Assembly (NCBI GenBank): GCA_949290725.1
Contig: CASEST010000063.1
Coordinates: forward strand, 1 to 13,317
DNA from: an uncultured bacterium
GTDB taxonomy: Bacteria; Bacillota_I; Bacilli_A; RFN20; CAG-826
Reading direction: 5' to 3'
Length of the DNA stretch: 13,317 bases
The stretch's first letter is position 1. Each line of letters starts with the position of its first letter. The notes beneath the pieces are model-generated. The model was given only the letters and a program-made list of their open reading frames with translations. It was not told where the DNA came from and ran no database searches. The position numbers and the translations under genes are program-made. Of this stretch, positions 1 through 7,110 are shown in pieces.

Positions 1-29
1 AAAAATCTCGAATTTTATCGAGAATTTTT
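1..29. terminator. Hairpin terminator, possibly bidirectional
   Basis: CTCG (7-10) pairs with CGAG (19-22) across an AT loop. The flanking A-run and T-run (aaaaat and aattttt) extend the stem with one bulged A. Both strands end in a T-run, so it could end the leftward membrane-protein gene as well as a rightward gene lying off the left edge. The window starts at its first base, so its full extent is unknown. Confidence 0.5.
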
Positions 30-40
30 GTAATATCTAT

Positions 41-78
41 TGTTCAAAGTCTAAATTTTAAGGTGTTCAAAATCTAAA
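41..78. repeat. Pair of 15-nt direct repeats, 23-nt period
   Basis: TGTTCAAAGTCTAAA (41-55) and TGTTCAAAATCTAAA (64-78) match at 14 of 15 positions. They lie between the terminator hairpin and the stop codon of the leftward gene. Short repeats starting with TG are typical of IS21-family element ends, but there is no transposase and no matching inverted end in the window. The remnant interpretation is therefore speculative; the repeat itself is plain. Confidence 0.5.
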
Positions 79-87
79 AACGGGATT

Positions 88-990
88 TTAATTTATATTT
101 CTTTTATAAAAAAGAAGTTTCATTATTAAATTCAAAATTGAATTTAATAATGGAGAAATCGATAAAAGTAATATTGAATTTAAGATACTTATAAAAGCGA
201 AAAGAATAATCACTAAGATTAAATTAATAAAGATAAATGCTATATTAATTAAAAAATATGTATAGTTTTTCTTTTGATAAATTTTAATTAAATTAATAAT
301 AAAAATATAGGTTGATAGAATTAAAAAAATATAAGAAATTGTTAGATTAAAAAAGCTAAAAATAATTATTAAAATAAAAAATAAGCTATTAATTAAATCA
401 AAGAAAGAATCTAATTTATTATCGTTAATATATTTTAAATTAAAACGATTAATAAAATAAGAAACCGATATGAAAGAAATAAAATTAGATATAAAAGAAT
501 ATAAAAGAATTAAAGAAGGGAACAAAATAGAAAAAGTTTGATTATCGATTAAATTTAATAAAGTTTTTATCTCATTAAAAAGGTTAAAATCTAAAAGAAG
601 ATAAAGAAGATAATTTATTAAATATTCTAAAAGAAAATTAATTAAAGAAGAGATTAAAATCAATAGATATCGATCATATTTTTTATCTAAAAATAAACCA
701 TAGATAAACCCACTAATTAAAGAAGGTAAAAAATAAATTAAACTAAAAGTTATATCTTTATAAGAGATTAAAAATGATAATAATAAGGCGATAAAAAAAT
801 AGATTAAATAATATCTTTTTTTAATAACTGAGGCTAATAAAGCTGAAGGTAAGATTAAAATAAAAGGAATTATTAAATATAAAAAAGGAAGATAGGTTAT
901 TAAAAAAATTAAGACTAAGTTTAATGAAATCATTAAACTTATTATTGGAATACTCTCTTTTAAATTTTTCTTATAAGTAAGTAATTTCAC
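88..990 (-). CDS. Polytopic membrane protein of unknown function
   Basis: This 300-residue protein is not recognised with confidence. It is almost entirely hydrophobic, with about eight membrane segments (approximately residues 15-33, 34-55, 60-77, 80-99, 108-134, 152-178, 199-235 and 245-290) separated by short Lys/Asn/Asp-rich loops. Size and topology would suit the DUF2232/YybS family of Bacillota, but no diagnostic motif is visible, so that name is a guess. Composition is extreme: Leu, Ile, Phe, Ser, Asn and Tyr dominate, with no Trp, His or Cys and only two Gly. The start is GTG at 988-990, because an in-frame TAA lies four codons upstream and the first internal Met (residue 20) falls inside the first membrane segment. 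The purine-rich AAGAGG abuts the GTG directly, which is too close for a normal Shine-Dalgarno. It diverges from pcrA and runs toward the terminator at 1-29. Confidence 0.75.
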   Translation of the reverse strand: MKLLTYKKNLKESIPIISLMISLNLVLIFLITYLPFLYLIIPFILILPSALLASVIKKRYYLIYFFIALLLSFLISYKDITFSLIYFLPSLISGFIYGLFLDKKYDRYLLILISSLINFLLEYLINYLLYLLLDFNLFNEIKTLLNLIDNQTFSILFPSLILLYSFISNFISFISVSYFINRFNLKYINDNKLDSFFDLINSLFFILIIIFSFFNLTISYIFLILSTYIFIINLIKIYQKKNYTYFLINIAFIFINLILVIILFAFISILNSILLLSISPLLNSILNLIMKLLFYKRNIN

Positions 991-1008
991 CCTCTTATTT
1001 TAATATCT

Positions 1009-1032
1009 TATTTTCTTTTATAAAAGAAAATA
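1009..1032. promoter_or_regulatory. Perfect 24-nt palindrome in the divergent promoter region
   Basis: The half-site TATTTTCTTTTA is followed directly by its exact reverse complement TAAAAGAAAATA. It sits between the leftward membrane-protein gene and pcrA, 19 nt from the GTG of the former and 76 nt from the ATG of the latter. On the minus strand the centre supplies a TATAAA that could act as a -10 box. A dimeric repressor site affecting the leftward gene is possible. The sequence is only A/T apart from one C/G pair per half, so chance is less remote than the length suggests. Confidence 0.35.
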
Positions 1033-1070
1033 TCGTTTAAATAAATTGTCTTTTTTGTTATTTAAATTAA

Positions 1071-1107
1071 TATTATTTAAAAGGATAATTTGATAAAATA
1101 ATTAGGT
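1071..1107 (+). promoter_or_regulatory. Candidate pcrA operon promoter with very short or absent leader
   Basis: TAAAAT (1094-1099) lies 8 nt before the pcrA ATG, with TATTAT (1071-1076) 17 nt upstream as a poor -35. If this is the -10 box, transcription starts at about the ATG and the mRNA is leaderless. That fits the absence of a properly spaced Shine-Dalgarno: AGGT is 3 nt from the ATG and AAGGA is about 22 nt away. An alternative is TTGTCT (1046-1051) with TATTAT (1071-1076), spacer 19. Confidence 0.3.
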
Positions 1108-3315
1108 ATGAATTTTATCAATGATTTAAATGAGAAACAATATGAAGCAGTAACTTCTTCTTTAAAATATAATCGTATTATTGCAGGAGCAGGAAGTGGA
1201 AAAACTCGTGTTTTAACTTATCGTTTAGCTTATCAAATAGAAGAAAATAATATTTTACCATATCGTCTTTTAGCGATTACTTTCACTAATAAAGTCGCTA
1301 AAGAAATGAAAGAAAGAACAATCGCTCTACTTCCTAATTATGATTTAAAAGAATTAAAAATCTCGACTTTCCATTCTTTTTGCAATTATTTTTTAAGAAG
1401 GGAGATTGAAGTTTTAAATTTCCCTCGTTCTTTTGATATTATCGATGAAGAAGATCAAGAAAAATTAATTAAAGATATCGCTATAGAAAAAGGTTATCGC
1501 AAAGGAGATGAGATAGTTTCTAATGCTTTAAATTTTATTAATTATCATAAAATGAAGGGCGAATTACCTAGCGATGTAAAAACTTCTTTCATGAGTCAAG
1601 AACAAAAAGTTTTGCTAGACTTTTTTATTGAATATGAAAAAAGAAAAAATCGTCAATTTTCTTTAGATTTTGACGATTTATTGATTTATACGGTAAAAAT
1701 ATTAAAAACCAATTTAGATATTAAAGAAAAATATAATAATCGCTTCTTAGAAATTTTAGTTGATGAATTTCAAGACACAAATAATCTTCAATATGAACTT
1801 TTGCTTCTTTTAGCCGGAGAAAATACTGGAATATATGTAGTTGGTGATCCAGATCAAACAATTTATACTTGGCGAGGTGCTAACCAACGAGTAATCTTAG
1901 ATATCGATAAAGATTTTAAAGGAATGGAGACGATTATTTTAAATGAAAATTTCCGTTCAACTAAAAATATTTTATCGCATGCTAATTCATTAATAGCTTT
2001 TAATAAAGAAAGAATCAAAAAAGATTTATTTACTAATCGAAATGATGGCGATAATGTCATCGTTCATTCTTCTGAAAGCAGTGAGATGGAAGCGCGATGG
2101 GTTATTAATAAAATTTTAGAATTAAAATCTTTAAAAAAGGCTGATTATAAAGATTGTGCAATTTTATATCGTTCATCTTTTTCTTCTCGTTTATTTGAAA
2201 AAGAATTAGTTTATAATCATATCCCTTATCAAATTTATAGTGGAATTAGATTTTATGAAAGAGCTGAAATTAAAGATATTTTAGCTTATTTAAAATTGCT
2301 TATTAATCCGCTTGATGATATCTCTTTTTTAAGAATTATTAATGTTCCACGCCGTGGTTTTGGTCCTCAAGCGATTAATTTAATTAAAAAAGAAGCTAGT
2401 GAAAATGATTTATCTTTATATAACTATGCTTTAAATATTAAAAAATATAATACTCTTTTATCGAAGGCCCTATTAAATAAATTAGCTGAATTTACAAACT
2501 TAATTGAAGAATATAAAGAAAAAGTAAACGATAAAGCTGAAAGTTATAGTGAAATCTTATTAGATTTTATTACTCGCTTAGATTATTTTGAATATTTAGC
2601 AAAAATTGATGAAGAGGAAGAAAAGATTTCTAACGTTAAAGAATTAGTTAATGATATTCGTTCATTTTTAAAAGATAACCCAGATTCAACTTTAGATGAA
2701 TATTTACAAAATATTACTCTTTTAACTCAACAAGACCAGATGAAAGATAATTCTAATGTCGTTTCTTTAATGACGGTTCATACCGCTAAAGGATTAGAGT
2801 TTAAAGATGTTTTCGTTGTTAATTTTACTGATAATATCTTTCCTAACCAACGAAGCGTAAGCGAAGGAGGAAGTTTAGCTTTAGAAGAAGAAAGAAGGCT
2901 AGCTTATGTTGCTTTTACTCGCGCGATGGATAAACTTTTTGTTACTTTTAATTATGGTTATTCTTATATTGATCGAACAGGTTCTTTACCATCTCGCTTT
3001 ATTAAAGAAGCTGATTTAGTTTACACTCGACCTAATAGTTTCGGCTTTGATCATAGTAAAATTACTCCAACTTCCCCACTTTATTCAATTAATTTTGGAA
3101 ATAAAAGCAATAAAAAAATTAATGAAGAAAAGCCAAATGTTATTTCATATGAAGTTAATTCAATAGCTTGGAAAATCGGAGATAAATTAGAGCATGATGT
3201 TTTTGGAGAAGGCGAAGTTAAAGCGATTGAAGGAAATATTATCGTGGTTGATTTTACTGATTTCGGGATTAAAAAAATGCTTGGAAATCATAAGATGCTA
3301 AAAAAGAAGGAATAA
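1108..3315 (+). CDS. pcrA: ATP-dependent DNA helicase PcrA (UvrD/Rep family)
   Basis: Superfamily 1A 3'-5' helicase acting in rolling-circle replication, nucleotide excision repair and removal of recombinase filaments and stalled RNA polymerase (family knowledge). All core motifs are present: Walker A GAGSGKT (residues 27-33), Walker B VDEFQDT (218-224), GDPDQTIYTWRGA (246-258), VHTAKGLEF (557-565) and the arginine motif EEERRLAYVAFTRA (593-606). The 1A/2A cores are interrupted by 1B and 2B insertions as usual. The C-terminus from about W688 (GDKLEHDVFGEGEV...) is the Tudor-like fold that in PcrA/UvrD contacts RNA polymerase. At 735 residues it is close to the Bacillus protein. The N-terminus MNFINDLNEKQYEAV matches the family, which supports this ATG despite a poor Shine-Dalgarno. 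First gene of the operon; ligA begins 2 nt after its stop. Confidence 0.96.
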   Translation: MNFINDLNEKQYEAVTSSLKYNRIIAGAGSGKTRVLTYRLAYQIEENNILPYRLLAITFTNKVAKEMKERTIALLPNYDLKELKISTFHSFCNYFLRREIEVLNFPRSFDIIDEEDQEKLIKDIAIEKGYRKGDEIVSNALNFINYHKMKGELPSDVKTSFMSQEQKVLLDFFIEYEKRKNRQFSLDFDDLLIYTVKILKTNLDIKEKYNNRFLEILVDEFQDTNNLQYELLLLLAGENTGIYVVGDPDQTIYTWRGANQRVILDIDKDFKGMETIILNENFRSTKNILSHANSLIAFNKERIKKDLFTNRNDGDNVIVHSSESSEMEARWVINKILELKSLKKADYKDCAILYRSSFSSRLFEKELVYNHIPYQIYSGIRFYERAEIKDILAYLKLLINPLDDISFLRIINVPRRGFGPQAINLIKKEASENDLSLYNYALNIKKYNTLLSKALLNKLAEFTNLIEEYKEKVNDKAESYSEILLDFITRLDYFEYLAKIDEEEEKISNVKELVNDIRSFLKDNPDSTLDEYLQNITLLTQQDQMKDNSNVVSLMTVHTAKGLEFKDVFVVNFTDNIFPNQRSVSEGGSLALEEERRLAYVAFTRAMDKLFVTFNYGYSYIDRTGSLPSRFIKEADLVYTRPNSFGFDHSKITPTSPLYSINFGNKSNKKINEEKPNVISYEVNSIAWKIGDKLEHDVFGEGEVKAIEGNIIVVDFTDFGIKKMLGNHKMLKKKE

Positions 3316-3317
3316 TT

Positions 3318-5330
3318 ATGGATTTTAAAGAAGCGAAAAAAAGATATGATGAACTTACTAAAACTTTAGAAAGATATTCTTATGAATATTATGTTTTAGA
3401 TAATCCTTCAGTTGATGATTCTATTTATGATAAGGGAATGGATGAACTTTTATTGCTTGAAAAAGAGTTCCCTTCTTTAATTACTCGTACTTCCTTATCG
3501 CAAAGAGTTGGAGGAACTGTTTTAGAAGGATTTAATAAAGTTCAACATGAAAAACAAATGCTTTCTTTAGCCGATGTTTTTAATAAAGAAGAGCTTGTTG
3601 AATGGGTTAAAAAAGTATATGAGGCGGTTGGCCACGAAGTTGATTTTGTTGCTGAAATGAAGATAGATGGCTTAGCTTGTTCTTTAGTTTATAATAATGG
3701 TTATTTATCTTATTGTGCTACAAGAGGAGATGGAACGACTGGTGAAGATGTTACAACCAATGTTTTAACGATTAAAGATATTCCAACAATCGTTGATAAT
3801 AAAGATGCTAGATTTGAGGTTCGTGGCGAAATTTATATGCCTAAGGCCAGCTTAGAAAAATTAAATGAAGAAAGGGCGGCTAATAACGAGCCTTTATTTG
3901 CTAATGCAAGAAATGCTGCAGCCGGATCGATTAGAAATTTAGATTCATCAATTGCTAAAAAAAGAAATTTAGATGGCCGGTGGTATTATTATATCGATGC
4001 CGAAAAAGATGGATTTACTCGTCATTCAGATTCTTTAACTGCTTTAGATCAGTTAGGTTTTAAAACTAATAAGGAAAGAAGAGTAGTCCATAATATAAAG
4101 GAAATTTTAGATTATGTTGATGAATATACTTTAAAAAGAGATTCTTTGCCTTATGATATCGATGGAATTGTTTTAAAGGTCGATGAATTTAAATATTATG
4201 ATCTTATTGGGAGAACTGCAAAATCTCCTAAATGGGCAGTAGCTTATAAATTTCCGCCAAAAGAAGTTCCTACTCGTTTAAAAGATATCGTTTTTACTGT
4301 TGGAAGAACTGGGAAAATAACTCCTAATGCCGTATTAGAACCAGTTAGAGTTAGCGGTTCATTAGTTTCAAGAGCAACCTTGCATAATGAAGATTATATT
4401 AAAGAAAAAGATTTAAAAATTGGCGATTTAGTTATTTTAAGAAAAGCTGGGGATATTATTCCTGAAGTTGTTAAACCATTAATTGATAAACGAGATGGTA
4501 AGGAAATTCCATTTAAAATGATTACCCATTGTCCTGAATGCGGTTCTTTATTAGTTAAAAAAGATGCTTTAACTTTTTGCATTAATCCAAATTGTCCTTC
4601 AAGACAAATTGAATCATTAATTCATTTTTCATCTAAAAATGCTATGGATATTGAAGGGATGGGCGAGAAGGTCTCTGAAGAATTATTTGGAGAAAAGTTT
4701 TTAAGTGATATACCTTCTATTTACGAATTATATAAATATAAAGAAGAAATCATCTCGATGGATGGTTGGCAAGAAAAGTCAGTTTCTAATTTATTAAATG
4801 CAATTGAAAGATCGAAACATAATTCTTTAGAACGTCTAATTTTCGGTCTTGGAATAAAAGAAGTTGGTGAAAAAATGTCTAAAACTTTAGCTAAAAAATT
4901 TAAAAGTTTAGATAACTTGATGAATTTAACTATCGATGAATTATATAAAGTTGATGATATTGGAGAGATTGTCGCTAATTCAATCTATTCATATTTTCAT
5001 GATCAAAATAATCTTTTATTGATAGAAAAATTAAAAAGATGTAATGTAAATATGCTTTATTTAGGAAAAGAAGTCGATAACGAACATAACTTTTTCTATA
5101 ATAAGAAATGTGTTATTTCTGGATCTTTCACCGATTATTCTCGTGATGAATTAACTAAAATTATTGAAGATTTTGGGGGAAGTGTTTCTTCCTCAGTTTC
5201 AAAAAAGACTAATTATGTATTAATTGGAGAGAATCCAGGATCAAAACTTGATAAAGCCAAAGCATTAAATATTGAAATTATTTATGAAGATAGATTAAAA
5301 GAAATCTTAATTAAAGAGAAAGGAGAATAA
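3318..5330 (+). CDS. ligA: NAD-dependent DNA ligase LigA
   Basis: Seals nicks between Okazaki fragments and in repair using NAD+, via an adenylated lysine. Domains in order: NMN-binding Ia (residues 1-65, with Y24, D34, Y37 and D38 matching the family positions), adenylation domain with the catalytic KxDG motif (K115, D117, G118), OB fold, Zn finger (C405, C408, C421, C426), helix-hairpin-helix repeats (about 475-570) and a C-terminal BRCT domain (about 590-665). The 670-residue length is normal. Tyr25, where E. coli has His23, is as I recall from Bacillus LigA, so it is not an oddity. AAGAAGG inside the last codons of pcrA gives a Shine-Dalgarno 7 nt before the ATG, so translation is probably coupled. 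The pcrA-ligA order is standard in Bacillota. Confidence 0.97.
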   Translation: MDFKEAKKRYDELTKTLERYSYEYYVLDNPSVDDSIYDKGMDELLLLEKEFPSLITRTSLSQRVGGTVLEGFNKVQHEKQMLSLADVFNKEELVEWVKKVYEAVGHEVDFVAEMKIDGLACSLVYNNGYLSYCATRGDGTTGEDVTTNVLTIKDIPTIVDNKDARFEVRGEIYMPKASLEKLNEERAANNEPLFANARNAAAGSIRNLDSSIAKKRNLDGRWYYYIDAEKDGFTRHSDSLTALDQLGFKTNKERRVVHNIKEILDYVDEYTLKRDSLPYDIDGIVLKVDEFKYYDLIGRTAKSPKWAVAYKFPPKEVPTRLKDIVFTVGRTGKITPNAVLEPVRVSGSLVSRATLHNEDYIKEKDLKIGDLVILRKAGDIIPEVVKPLIDKRDGKEIPFKMITHCPECGSLLVKKDALTFCINPNCPSRQIESLIHFSSKNAMDIEGMGEKVSEELFGEKFLSDIPSIYELYKYKEEIISMDGWQEKSVSNLLNAIERSKHNSLERLIFGLGIKEVGEKMSKTLAKKFKSLDNLMNLTIDELYKVDDIGEIVANSIYSYFHDQNNLLLIEKLKRCNVNMLYLGKEVDNEHNFFYNKKCVISGSFTDYSRDELTKIIEDFGGSVSSSVSKKTNYVLIGENPGSKLDKAKALNIEIIYEDRLKEILIKEKGE

Positions 5331-5331
5331 A

Positions 5332-5637
5332 ATGAAAGAAGTAAATAAAGAAGTTTTAAAAGCTGCTGCTTCAAAATTATTATTTGATATGAAAGATGAA
5401 GAATATGATACTCTTTTAGAAGAATTTCATATTATTATTGCTCAACTTAAATTAATGGATGATATCAAAGATTTAGCCTCGAATCCACCTTTATCTTTCC
5501 CATATGTTGATGAATCTTTCTCCTTATTAAGAGAAGATGAACCTAATGAGGCAGATTTATTAAATAAAGAAGAAGTTTTAAATAATGTTAAAGATAGTAA
5601 AGAAGGACAAATAAAACTTCCTAAAGTTGTTGGTTAA
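5332..5637 (+). CDS. gatC: Asp-tRNA(Asn)/Glu-tRNA(Gln) amidotransferase subunit C
   Basis: The small subunit of GatCAB wraps around GatA and GatB and stabilises the complex; it has no catalytic residues. The 101-residue length is normal. An N-terminal helix region (residues 1-45) with the pattern of GatC is followed by a proline-rich stretch and the typical LREDEPNE segment (66-73), after which the tail ends in QIKLPKVVG. The start lies 1 nt after the ligA stop, with AAAGGAG (5319-5325) as a well-placed Shine-Dalgarno, indicating one transcript with ligA. Sequence identity in GatC is low across bacteria, so the call leans on the adjoining gatA and gatB. In Bacillus a CamS-type lipoprotein gene lies between ligA and the gat genes; here it is absent. 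Confidence 0.9.
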   Translation: MKEVNKEVLKAAASKLLFDMKDEEYDTLLEEFHIIIAQLKLMDDIKDLASNPPLSFPYVDESFSLLREDEPNEADLLNKEEVLNNVKDSKEGQIKLPKVVG

Positions 5638-5648
5638 GGAGAGAAAAG

Positions 5649-7109
5649 ATGAATTATTTAGATTTAACTATTTTAGAAATTCATGAAGCCTTACTTAAAA
5701 AGGAAGTTAAGGTTAGCGATTTAGTTAAAGAGGCAATCGAACGAGCTAAAAATGATGAATTTAATTCATTAGAAGCTACAAATTTTGCTGAAGCTTTAAA
5801 CGAGGCATTAAAATTAGATCAAGAAGAAGTTCCAGTTGATAATTATTTATTTGGTATCCCATATGTCGCTAAAGATAATTTATCAACTAGAGGCATTGAA
5901 ACAACTGGTGGAAGCGATATTTTAAAAGGCTACATTCCTAGTTTTGATGCTACTGTAATTAAAATTTTAAAAGAAAATAAGGCTATTTTGATTGCAAAAT
6001 CCACTTTAGATGAATTAGCGATGGGCGGAAGTGGAAAAAGCGGACATAAAGGTGTTCAACTTAATCCTTATGATAAAACCCGTTTAATTGGCGGCTCTTC
6101 AAGCGGAAGCGCTAATGTTGTTGCTGCGAGCTATGTTCCTTTCGCTTTAGGAAGTGACACTGGTGATTCGATTAGAAAACCGGCTTCTTTAGGTGGTTTA
6201 GTTGGTTATAAACCTACTTATGGATTAATCTCTCGATTTGGTTTATTCCCATTTTCTGTTAGTTTAGACCATGTTGGTTACTTTACTCGTTCAATTGATG
6301 ATGCGGCTATTTTATTCGATCATTTAAATAAATATGATGAAAAAGACTATACATCATCTTTAAAAGAGAGAGAAAAAGTATTTCCATTAAAGGGAAAAGA
6401 AATTAAAAAGATTGCTGTTATTAAAGAAATTGTTGATTCAATAAAAGATCCAACAATTTTAAAGGAATTCGATAAACTTATTGAAGAATTAAAAAAGGAA
6501 GGTCATAAAGTTGATTTTGTTAGCGTAGATCAATCGGTTTTAAAAGCGATTTACCCTGCATATATTATTATTTCTAGTGCTGAAGCGACATCAAATAATG
6601 CTAATTTAGATGGTGTTAAATTCGGGAATCGTAAAGATGGAAGTACTTATCAAGAAATCATGTTTAATACTAGAAATGAAGGCTTCGGCGAACTTATTAA
6701 ACGTCGTTTCATTTTAGGTAGCTACGCTTTGATGAAAGAAAATCAAGAAGATGTCTATTTGAAAGCTAAACGTGTTAGAAATGTTATTGTTGAAATATTT
6801 AATAAATTATTAGATGAATATGACTTATTTATTCATCCAGCTTCACCTAAAGTTGCACCTAAAATTAACGAAGGAAGCGACAATTTAGATAATACTTATT
6901 TAATCGCCGATAACTGTTTAGCAATTGCTAATTTTGGTGGTTATCCTTCAATAACAATTCCATTAGGTTTTAAAGATAATCTTCCTTTTGGATTATCAAT
7001 TAACTCCCGTCAATTTAAAGATAAGGAAGTTTTTGATTTTGCGAAAGATTGTGAAAATATTATTCAACTTAAAAATTTAAGTGTTGTTACATTTAAGGAG
7101 GCAAAATAA
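5649..7109 (+). CDS. gatA: Asp-tRNA(Asn)/Glu-tRNA(Gln) amidotransferase subunit A
   Basis: Amidase-signature glutaminase that releases ammonia from glutamine and channels it to GatB. The Ser-cisSer-Lys triad is intact by alignment with family spacing: K75 in VAKDN, S150 in GGSSSGSA and nucleophile S174, exactly 24 residues after the cis-Ser. Two normally glycine positions differ: the common GGSSGGSA is GGSSSGSA (S152) and the common TGGS is TGDS (D173 immediately before the nucleophile), close to the oxyanion hole. The rest (PFALGSDTG, KPASLGGLVGYKPTYG) is typical, as is the length of 486 residues. AAGGAG overlapping the gatC stop is the Shine-Dalgarno. GatCAB makes Gln-tRNA and/or Asn-tRNA by transamidation, replacing a missing GlnRS and/or AsnRS; which one cannot be judged here. 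Confidence 0.96.
   Translation: MNYLDLTILEIHEALLKKEVKVSDLVKEAIERAKNDEFNSLEATNFAEALNEALKLDQEEVPVDNYLFGIPYVAKDNLSTRGIETTGGSDILKGYIPSFDATVIKILKENKAILIAKSTLDELAMGGSGKSGHKGVQLNPYDKTRLIGGSSSGSANVVAASYVPFALGSDTGDSIRKPASLGGLVGYKPTYGLISRFGLFPFSVSLDHVGYFTRSIDDAAILFDHLNKYDEKDYTSSLKEREKVFPLKGKEIKKIAVIKEIVDSIKDPTILKEFDKLIEELKKEGHKVDFVSVDQSVLKAIYPAYIIISSAEATSNNANLDGVKFGNRKDGSTYQEIMFNTRNEGFGELIKRRFILGSYALMKENQEDVYLKAKRVRNVIVEIFNKLLDEYDLFIHPASPKVAPKINEGSDNLDNTYLIADNCLAIANFGGYPSITIPLGFKDNLPFGLSINSRQFKDKEVFDFAKDCENIIQLKNLSVVTFKEAK
7095..7101 (+). promoter_or_regulatory. Shine-Dalgarno that fixes the gatB start
   Basis: AAGGAGG lies 9 nt before ATG 7111 and inside the last codons of gatA. It rules in favour of ATG 7111 over the upstream in-frame GTG at 7081, which would add ten residues (LLHLRRQNK-like) absent from the family and overlap gatA. 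Confidence 0.85.
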
Positions 7110-7110
7110 G

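Noticed and set aside
1863..2060. Antisense open frame of 65 codons within pcrA
   Set aside because: It lies opposite strongly conserved helicase motifs, has no ribosome binding site, and is a frame shadow. The same holds for 4394-4582 in ligA, and 7635-7892 and 8160-8429 in gatB.
7081..7110. Longer gatB starting at GTG 7081
   Set aside because: The extra residues do not resemble GatB, they overlap gatA, and AAGGAGG is placed for ATG 7111, whose product begins like known GatB proteins.
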